A program made the translations under genes and the position numbers. From Flavobacterium suaedae (GTDB taxonomy: Bacteria > Bacteroidota > Bacteroidia > Flavobacteriales > Flavobacteriaceae), in NCBI RefSeq assembly GCF_014642915.1, contig NZ_BMJE01000005.1, positions 186,001-250,000 on the forward strand: a stretch of 64,000 nt of DNA. The letters run 5' to 3'. Under the pieces are notes generated by a model. It had not been told where the DNA came from. It made no database searches and saw only the letters and a list, made by a program, of their open reading frames with translations. Shown here in pieces: positions 53,895-61,174 of the stretch (its first letter is position 1; each line of letters opens with the position of its first letter).

Positions 53895-54245
53895 TTACAC
53901 ATTGTTTAGCGCGCTTGACATATCGCAAAACGGCGGGCATGGTCTTGTAAAGTCATATATAAGCCCTTTGTTGGTAATGCTTGCAGGAGTCATGTCAACA
54001 TAAGTATCTGTTTTTTCATCATATTTAGTTCCTACAATCATTAGCTTTTCTTCATTGTTTTCATCAACACCAAGATATGCTCTAACAGCATCAACACCCT
54101 CTTCCAAAAGTTGTGTTATATCATCTTTAGGTATTAAAAAAGCATGTACTTCGTGGTGTGCGTTGTAAGTCCCTTCTTCTTTTCTCCACTTTTTCGCCCA
54201 TGTTTGAGCCGTTTCCAGACTAATTGTGTTTGTGTTTTTTTCCAT
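53895..54245 (-). CDS. Small soluble protein, first gene of module B, unknown function
   Basis: 116 aa, acidic, no signal or membrane helix. Distinctive C terminus YDFTRPCPPFCDMSS with two Cys and three Pro. A central stretch, FLIPKDDITQLLEEGVDAVRAY, is followed by EEKLMIVG, faintly similar in layout to YLKEIKDFINQ...EKYLMIELY in the module A protein. It lies 3 bp upstream of the membrane gene, so the four genes are one operon. Confidence 0.75.
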   Translation of the reverse strand: MEKNTNTISLETAQTWAKKWRKEEGTYNAHHEVHAFLIPKDDITQLLEEGVDAVRAYLGVDENNEEKLMIVGTKYDEKTDTYVDMTPASITNKGLIYDFTRPCPPFCDMSSALNNV

Positions 54246-54563
54246 AATAAATATTAATTAGTAATTATTTTTTAAGTTGAAAATTAGATAGTTAACGTGT
54301 CTGGGCGTAAATAAAAAATAAAATTCCTGTTTTATGTATTAAATCCGTTCACAATATAAATATTTAATAGGTTTTTACTGTAAAAAATTACAGTATTTTC
54401 TCTTTAAATTATTCTAATTACTGGTAAACAGTTGGTTATAAAAGTAAGTAAATATACCTGAAAAAAAAAGAGGTGTTTATACGCTTATGCAGCCATAACA
54501 AAAAATGTAAGTTAGTAACAAATTTACTAAGGTAAATAACGTCCAACTAAAAACTACTAAATT
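54246..54563. promoter_or_regulatory. Divergent intergenic region with two perfect inverted repeats
   Basis: 318 bp between module B and the oxidase fusion gene, with no coding sequence seen. It holds the 20-bp palindrome TACTGTAAAAAATTACAGTA (54376-54395) and TTAGTAA-CAAAT-TTACTAA (54512-54530), the latter 34 bp before the fusion gene. No full TAnnTTTG was found for either direction. Confidence 0.55.
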
Positions 54564-57500
54564 ATGTTTCCACTTTTAAAAGCGTTCCAGCCGCCGGGAG
54601 AGACAAACCAGAACGGTATTGTAGACGGCAAAGTAAAGTATTTAATTCCTTCATCTATGGTTGATACTCCTGTAATGGACTATCAAAAATGGTTAAACGA
54701 ATCAGGAGAAAAACTGGCAGACCTGTCCAATGTTTCCAAAGATGAAAAAATAGCCATAATAGGTGCAGGCATGAGCGGGCTTATAATAGGATTTGAACTA
54801 TTAAGAGCAGGCTTTACTAACTTTAAAATATATGAGGCTACCGACAGAGTAGGCGGTAGATTTTACTCTCATAAATTTCCTAACGACGATAATAATTTTG
54901 CCGAACTTGGAGCAATGCGTTTTCCGCCTTCGGAAAATTGTTTGTATTGGTATATAAAGTACCTACAGGAACATCCGGACAAGTATCCAAACAAAATAGA
55001 ATTAAGCCCTGATTTTCCGGACCCGGGTTTAGTGCCAACCCTTGTGCTGTATAATGGTATACAATATAATATAATGCCTGGGCAGCAACTTCCGGAAGTA
55101 TTCAGGGATATAAACGAAAGCTGGAATGGATTTGTAAACACTAAAGAGCCTATATACCTGCCAAACGGTATTCAGTTAGACCCACCAGCGCGAATTACAG
55201 AATGGTTAAATATTGATAATCCTGATACATATAACCCTATAAAAGCACAAAACGCATGGCAGGGTTATGTAAACTATTTTAAAGATAAATCTTTTATAGA
55301 AGGGATAATAGATATTTTCTGCCAACCAAATGCTCCCAAAACTTATAACACGATAACTGAAGAGTGGGGAGGAAGATACCAATGGAAATACCCTGAAGAT
55401 ATTGAAAAGTTTGGTACTATAGGTACAGGTATTGGGGGACAGTACCCGTTATTCACTATCAGCTTTATATGCTTATTGCGCTTTACAATAAATAAACTGG
55501 AAGAAAACCATGCACTTATAGTAACCGGTACAGACTCAGTAGCAGATGCCTTGGCAGATTTTGATTTTAATGGTAAAAAGGTTCGTGATTTTATAGAGCT
55601 AAATACACCTATAAACCAAATAATGCCACAGCAAGGTGGTGAAAAGGTGACACTTAAAAATGCACAGGGTAACGATGTGGAAAGCGATATAAACCACTTG
55701 GTAATGGCTACTACACACCGTTCCGCCGAAATTTCAATGCATATAGATTCACTATGGGGTTCTAAAGATAAACAACAGGCTGAAGATTTAATAGCTATGG
55801 AGAAAAGACAGGCGGTAACAAACCTGCATATAGCGCAATCCAGTAAATTTTTCCTAAAAGTAAAACCATGGTGGCAAGAAGATGAAAACAGAGTAAGGTG
55901 TATAACTACTGATACTGCTATGGCAAACTTCTATACTTTAGACTATAATCCTGAAGACGCCGAAGCAGTATGTTTATTAAACTATGTATGGGAAGATTTT
56001 TCTGAAAAATCAGAAGCCTTGGGAGAATTAAATCAACGATACCAAAGGTTCCTGTCAGACCTTAAAGCACTTGATGATATAGATTATATACTGGATGTAA
56101 TGCCTGCAAACGTTACGGAAGATAATGCTGTAATGATAGACTGGCAATTGCAGCGTTACTATAACGGAGCATTTGCCTTAACACAAGCTACTCAGGAAAA
56201 TTATTTAAGCGAGTTGTATTACAACTTTATGAATATGAGTAATAAAAATGTAGCTAAAATATATTTTGCCGGAGACAGCTATTCCTGGGTAGGCGGATGG
56301 GTAGAAGGTGCCCTGCAAACAGGACTTAACTCTTTTACAGCTATAGTAAATAGTATGAAAGGAGCTACACTTACCAGCAAGCAAGCTAACCCAATGAATA
56401 ATATGAATCCAAAATCTATAGTATATGATAATCCAAGCTCTATAGGTAAGGTAATGTCATTTGGTCCCTATGGAGGTTCATCAGTACATACTAACTATTT
56501 TCAGGAAAGCATAGATCTATCAGATACATTTATAGTATACTCTGATGATGAATGTATAAGAGGAGTAGAAGTAAACGGAAACCTACATGGTAGTAAAGGT
56601 AGAGATGCTAAAACAGTTAACCTTAAAGAACCTATAAGTGTATGTGAGGTTTACATTATAGAATCACGAATATATAATAATGCAGTAGTTAGAGGCTTTA
56701 GGATAAATGATACGCTATATGGATTAGAACCAAAAGAAGATAACCTGAGATACAGCATTCCGTTTAGTAATCCTGTTCGTATAACTTCAGTAATGGGACT
56801 AACAGGAGATGTAGTAGACAGAATGGGATTCTCTTTCGAAACATTAGAGAATTCTACACAACCTGAAACAATGGAAAAAATGAGTAAATCTCATCTCTTA
56901 AAAAGTAATGGAGTTGCACTATTAATGCTGCTGTCTTTTATGCTGTTTTCTTTAGTTTCTTGTAAAGAAGATAAAAAAGATGACAACAACAATCCTCCTG
57001 CGGGTACAGAAAACACTACTACTAAAATAATGCCGCAGGAGTTTCCTGATGATTTAGGAATAGCAGATTTTAGTTTTCCCGAAGATTCGACTAAAATTTA
57101 CACTTGGTTAAAAAATCAGGATACTACAAGCATAGCTAAACATGCTTGGGGGATATGGGCCGGACTTACTACTAAAACCGGACAGGTATATAGGGGTGAT
57201 TCCCTTTATACCTTTGAAACCTGGTTGGGAGTAAAAGAACTAGCAGAAATGTCTGCTTTGGGGAGCAGGCAAGGAGGTTGCGCCCAAGTAAAAAATGGGC
57301 GCACTCCTTTAAACATTCCTAACCAGTTTGTACATGCGCAGCTATTAGCGGGTAATGCAGTAATTGATACTACATTTAATGTTTTCGAAACAGTATCATA
57401 CAACCCCGGCGCTGCATGCTTTGCTACACAAAACCTTATTTTTAATAAATCAGAGTTAGATAAGTACCAGCCTGCAAAAGGAAAAATAGGACGTATACCA

Positions 57501-58334
57501 CCGTTTCCTGTAAATGCTATAACTACAAAGCCTACTTATTATGCAGGAAAACCTGATGAAAACGGGTTAATAAGAGTACCCACATGGCCGGGTACACCAA
57601 ACCCTGCAAAAAAGTTTAAATATGATGTATGGAAAACTTATGTGTATGCAGATATTAATAATAGTCAACCGGCAAATAAAAAATTGGTACCTGTAACTAC
57701 TGATAGCCCAACAGAAGAACAAATTAAAGCGGCTACTTGTAACGTAAATGATTTCCTTAATTATAAGCTGGATAAAGCTGCTGCCATTTACCTGAACCAA
57801 CATCAGGATAAAGGAAGTCATGATTTTAAAGAAGGAGACCTCATTTTACTTGTAGGAATGCATGTGGCTACAAAAGAGATAAGTAACTGGACATGGCAAA
57901 CCTATTTTTGGAGCTATAACCCTGATAATCCGTTTTTACCAAGCTCTAAATTTTATGCCGATTTAAGACCTGCTGAAATAAAAGGAGCAGCAGCAAACTA
58001 TTCAGTATCTGCATCCTATGCTATGGTTTGGCCTAACCAGCCAATAAACGGAGGCACTAATAAAGGTGCAGAATCAATAATAGCATTTAATCCTTACCTT
58101 GAAGCAGGTTTCGGTCCTGATGTTTTTAATGGTATGGGCACAAATCAGTTAAACCCAAAATTTGAATATGGAGTGCAAACCAATTGTATGACTTGCCATG
58201 CCCTTGCTGTAGTTTCAGGTGGGCATTATTCTACAGATCAATATATTAGTATGGATGATATGCAGCTTTTTTCTGATAAAGTACAACTTGATTTTGCATG
58301 GTCTATTCAAGGTAATATAAATGAAAATAAATAA
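54564..58334 (+). CDS. Fusion protein: FAD-dependent amine/amino-acid oxidase, jacalin-like lectin region, internal lipoprotein signal and CxxCH domain
   Basis: 1256 aa in one open frame. Residues about 60-600 are a flavin amine oxidase-type protein: [16 protein letters not shown] (Gly67, 69, 72), [13 protein letters not shown], and a late FAD-contact [21 protein letters not shown]. Residues about 625-760 look like a jacalin-type lectin (FGPYGGSS start; [20 protein letters not shown] end). Residues 773-800 form a complete lipoprotein signal peptide with lipobox FSLVSC (Cys800). Residues 801-1256 are a secreted-type domain containing a single heme-c motif, CMTCH (1208-1212). A signal peptide in mid-chain is not functional in the usual way, so this is probably two ancestral genes joined. 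A terminator follows. Confidence 0.85.
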   Translation: MFPLLKAFQPPGETNQNGIVDGKVKYLIPSSMVDTPVMDYQKWLNESGEKLADLSNVSKDEKIAIIGAGMSGLIIGFELLRAGFTNFKIYEATDRVGGRFYSHKFPNDDNNFAELGAMRFPPSENCLYWYIKYLQEHPDKYPNKIELSPDFPDPGLVPTLVLYNGIQYNIMPGQQLPEVFRDINESWNGFVNTKEPIYLPNGIQLDPPARITEWLNIDNPDTYNPIKAQNAWQGYVNYFKDKSFIEGIIDIFCQPNAPKTYNTITEEWGGRYQWKYPEDIEKFGTIGTGIGGQYPLFTISFICLLRFTINKLEENHALIVTGTDSVADALADFDFNGKKVRDFIELNTPINQIMPQQGGEKVTLKNAQGNDVESDINHLVMATTHRSAEISMHIDSLWGSKDKQQAEDLIAMEKRQAVTNLHIAQSSKFFLKVKPWWQEDENRVRCITTDTAMANFYTLDYNPEDAEAVCLLNYVWEDFSEKSEALGELNQRYQRFLSDLKALDDIDYILDVMPANVTEDNAVMIDWQLQRYYNGAFALTQATQENYLSELYYNFMNMSNKNVAKIYFAGDSYSWVGGWVEGALQTGLNSFTAIVNSMKGATLTSKQANPMNNMNPKSIVYDNPSSIGKVMSFGPYGGSSVHTNYFQESIDLSDTFIVYSDDECIRGVEVNGNLHGSKGRDAKTVNLKEPISVCEVYIIESRIYNNAVVRGFRINDTLYGLEPKEDNLRYSIPFSNPVRITSVMGLTGDVVDRMGFSFETLENSTQPETMEKMSKSHLLKSNGVALLMLLSFMLFSLVSCKEDKKDDNNNPPAGTENTTTKIMPQEFPDDLGIADFSFPEDSTKIYTWLKNQDTTSIAKHAWGIWAGLTTKTGQVYRGDSLYTFETWLGVKELAEMSALGSRQGGCAQVKNGRTPLNIPNQFVHAQLLAGNAVIDTTFNVFETVSYNPGAACFATQNLIFNKSELDKYQPAKGKIGRIPPFPVNAITTKPTYYAGKPDENGLIRVPTWPGTPNPAKKFKYDVWKTYVYADINNSQPANKKLVPVTTDSPTEEQIKAATCNVNDFLNYKLDKAAAIYLNQHQDKGSHDFKEGDLILLVGMHVATKEISNWTWQTYFWSYNPDNPFLPSSKFYADLRPAEIKGAAANYSVSASYAMVWPNQPINGGTNKGAESIIAFNPYLEAGFGPDVFNGMGTNQLNPKFEYGVQTNCMTCHALAVVSGGHYSTDQYISMDDMQLFSDKVQLDFAWSIQGNINENK

Positions 58335-58374
58335 GCATCATTCATTTTTTTAACCTAATAATAGAGTACTATAT

Positions 58375-58405
58375 AAAAAAACAGGTAAAATTACCTGTTT
58401 TTTTA
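58375..58405 (+). terminator. Terminator after the oxidase fusion gene
   Basis: AACAGGTAA and TTACCTGTT around an AA centre, preceded by A6 and followed by T7. Confidence 0.85.
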
Positions 58406-58591
58406 TAGCATCATTTATTTAACTTAGCAAAATATCGCAACTATAAAAAATTAAAAGGGATCCAACCAATTTTAAAAATTACTGAAAAGGCCATTCAGTA
58501 CTCACACTATTTATGTTTTAAATATGAAAGACTATAAGAAGTCTTTCATAAAAATAATTCTATTAATCTTTATTAACCAACTAAGTAAATT

Positions 58592-59191
58592 ATGGAGGAA
58601 TATTTAGGTACAATTAAATCTTTTGCCTTCAACTTTGCCCCTGTAGGATGGAAGCTTTGTGATGGAGAACTTTTAAGTATCTCCGCAAATCAAGCACTGT
58701 TTTCATTATTAGGTACTACATACGGCGGAGACGGACAGACTACTTTTGGTCTTCCCGATTTAAGAGGGAGAACCATAGTACACCCAGGTTACGGTCCGGG
58801 TTTAGACCCGGTAACATGGGGCGAAAAATACGGAATGCAAAAGGTTACATTAACAAATGCTACAATGCCGTATCATGCTCATCTTATTGTTTCCGGAAAC
58901 GGAGACCAAATGGTTTCTGTTGCAACAGAGACAAAAGTACATGTAGGCACGGGTTCTGTTATAAATGAAACGGATTACGGAACATATCCTTTTGGTGCAG
59001 GAGGTTCTACACCAAACATCTATGCAGAAGCAGACGCGGGTACAGACAGGGTAGGAGGTATTTATTCTCAGTCTATTGTAAATGGTACTACAAAGCCTGT
59101 GGGTGGAGGAGAACAAGTAGACATAAAACAACCATTTTTAGGTGTTTATATGTGTATAGCTGTAGAAGGAATATATCCTTCCAGAAATTAA
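58592..59191 (+). CDS. Phage tail collar domain protein (microcystin-dependent protein family), copy 1
   Basis: 199 aa. The tail-collar domain at the N terminus reads LGTIKSFAFNFAPVGWKLCDG...LFSLLGTTYGGDGQTTFGLPDLRGR, followed by a loop-rich region (PYHAHL) and a C-terminal VDIKQPFLGVYMCIAVEGIYPSR. Non-phage homologues are common in Bacteroidota and of uncertain function. No other phage genes are present. Probably forms a compact trimer, by analogy with collar proteins. It has a tandem paralogue 150 bp downstream. Confidence 0.93.
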   Translation: MEEYLGTIKSFAFNFAPVGWKLCDGELLSISANQALFSLLGTTYGGDGQTTFGLPDLRGRTIVHPGYGPGLDPVTWGEKYGMQKVTLTNATMPYHAHLIVSGNGDQMVSVATETKVHVGTGSVINETDYGTYPFGAGGSTPNIYAEADAGTDRVGGIYSQSIVNGTTKPVGGGEQVDIKQPFLGVYMCIAVEGIYPSRN

Positions 59192-59340
59192 AAAATGAAT
59201 AATCATCTATTTTATAAATTTAAAAATAAAATTTTTAAACATTTATCTTAAAGTAGTTAACAATTGTTAATGATTAACGAAAATTTAACTACTTTAGCTT
59301 AGCCTTTTAATAAGTAAATTCAACTAAAAAAATAAATATT

Positions 59341-59943
59341 ATGTTAGAAGATTATATAGGTACTATACAAGCATTTGGTTTTAACTTCCCTCCAAGAGGG
59401 TGGGCTTTTTGCGACGGTCAATTATTGGCAATCTCATCAAACACAGCACTTTTTTCTCTATTAGGAACTACTTTCGGGGGTGACGGAAGAACTACTTTCG
59501 GTCTGCCTGATTTAAGAGGTCGTTCAATGGTACACGTTGGTAACGGTCCGGGACTTGACGTTGTACATTGGGGAGAAAAAGGTGGAAGAGATTCAGTAAC
59601 CTTAACATCAGCAAACTTACCTGCACATAATCACGCTATTATAAACGGTACAGGACCGGGAATGGTAAGTGTACACACTGCAACAGTGGTAAATGTGGGA
59701 ACAGGTGTTGTATTAAACGAGCCTGACAATGGTAATTATCCTTTTGCAGCAGGAGGATCAACACCAAATATATATGTAGAGGATGCTCCGGGAACTGATT
59801 ATGTTGGTGGAGTTACTTCAGAAAGTATGATTTCAGGTTCAACGGCTTCTGCAGGAGCTAGTTACCCTATAGATATACGCAATCCGTTTTTAGGAGTTTA
59901 TGTAAGTATATGTATGTATGGAGTGTATCCATCAAGAAGTTAA
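59341..59943 (+). CDS. Phage tail collar domain protein, copy 2
   Basis: 200 aa, clearly paralogous to the preceding gene throughout (IGTIQAFGFNFPPRGWAFCDG; TTFGLPDLRGRSMVH; LPAHNHAI; RNPFLGVYVSICMYGVYPSR). Conservation is strong at both ends and weaker in the central loops. The two copies differ enough to be an older duplication. No signal peptide, so export, if any, is non-classical. Confidence 0.93.
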   Translation: MLEDYIGTIQAFGFNFPPRGWAFCDGQLLAISSNTALFSLLGTTFGGDGRTTFGLPDLRGRSMVHVGNGPGLDVVHWGEKGGRDSVTLTSANLPAHNHAIINGTGPGMVSVHTATVVNVGTGVVLNEPDNGNYPFAAGGSTPNIYVEDAPGTDYVGGVTSESMISGSTASAGASYPIDIRNPFLGVYVSICMYGVYPSRS

Positions 59944-60025
59944 TTAATAAATAAGCTATTTGGCAGGGAAAGGGGAAATGTATGTTTCCCCGTCCTTGTT
60001 TAAATAAAAAACTGATCTGTTATAT

Positions 60026-61159
60026 ATGATCTCCAAAAACAAAATAGGTGTTCTATATCCCCAGTCAGCCCAATATAAGACTCTCTCTCAGGATTTTATA
60101 AAAGGAATTAAATGTAATGACCTTTCTGTAGAATACTATATGGAGAGTATAAGTATAGGCTCTGACGAAAAGATTATTATTGAAAGAATACAAAAGTTAC
60201 AATACCAGCATGACGTAAATATAATTATAGGCTTTTTTGGTCATCATAAAATAGAAGACGTTTACCAGTATGCGGCTGATAATGAACTTATACTTATAGC
60301 AACCGGCTTAGGCGCGACACTGCCATATTCGCAAGCCAAGTATAAGGGAGTGTATATCAACTCATATGCGTTAAATGAATCCTGTTATTTATTAGGTAAA
60401 TATTTAATAGAAAGCGGATATAGTAACATTGTTAGTTCAACCTCATATTACGATGCAGGCTACGGTTTACTTTCTTCTATAGAAACATCATTGCTTGAAA
60501 ATGATTTAACCTTTTCAGGACACTACATAACCCCATTTATGCCTCGTGAAAACGAAGCAGCGCTTATGGAGCAAAGTATAGATAATAACGGCACTGATGC
60601 CGTTTTTGCGTTTCATAGCGGACTGTATGCCAAAGAGCATGCAGGGTTTATTGCTCAAACAGAATTACTACACAAATTCGACTACTATATTATACCTTTT
60701 ACACTAAACAAAGATATTTTTAAAGGAAAAAATAAGAATATTTATGTTGTAAGTTCTTGGTTAGAAGAAGGTGAAGAAGAGAAACATAGCGCTTTTTCTA
60801 AAGCATATAATCAGGAAAATAACAAGTATCCCACAGTGTTTACACTGCTTGGATACGAAAGTGGATTAATTTTAAAAGAAGTGCTCCAAAATGTAGAATC
60901 AACATCTTATGAAGATGTTGTAAATGAGATTAATAATGTAGAAATATCAGGACCAAGAGGTATGCTGAAATTTGATGAATCATGTAATCGAACAATTTTT
61001 AATCATTATATATATAAACCAATTGCCTATGATGAAAACAATTTTTCTTTTGAAAAAGTGGAAACCCTTAACAATAACGGGCACTTTATAAAAAAGATTT
61101 TATCTACGCCTACTCCTGACAGAATAGGGGGGTGGCACAATGCTTATTTATGTCATTAA
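60026..61159 (+). CDS. Type I periplasmic-binding-fold protein without signal peptide (ABC substrate-binding/receptor ligand-binding family)
   Basis: 377 aa. N-terminal KIGVLYPQSAQYKTLSQDFIKGIK and later TVFTLLGYESGLILKEVL resemble branched-chain amino-acid-type binding proteins (Peripla_BP_6). The chain starts MISKNKIGV with the first beta strand and no leader, so it is predicted cytoplasmic unless exported another way. No ABC permease or ATPase adjoins. It lies between the tail-collar pair and the SprB-type adhesin. Confidence 0.83.
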   Translation: MISKNKIGVLYPQSAQYKTLSQDFIKGIKCNDLSVEYYMESISIGSDEKIIIERIQKLQYQHDVNIIIGFFGHHKIEDVYQYAADNELILIATGLGATLPYSQAKYKGVYINSYALNESCYLLGKYLIESGYSNIVSSTSYYDAGYGLLSSIETSLLENDLTFSGHYITPFMPRENEAALMEQSIDNNGTDAVFAFHSGLYAKEHAGFIAQTELLHKFDYYIIPFTLNKDIFKGKNKNIYVVSSWLEEGEEEKHSAFSKAYNQENNKYPTVFTLLGYESGLILKEVLQNVESTSYEDVVNEINNVEISGPRGMLKFDESCNRTIFNHYIYKPIAYDENNFSFEKVETLNNNGHFIKKILSTPTPDRIGGWHNAYLCH

Positions 61160-61174
61160 TTTAAATTCAACTTC

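Noticed and set aside
58592..59943. Tail-collar genes considered as evidence of a prophage
   Set aside because: No integrase, capsid, terminase, baseplate or lysis gene and no attachment-site repeats were seen; non-phage tail-collar genes are common in Bacteroidota.
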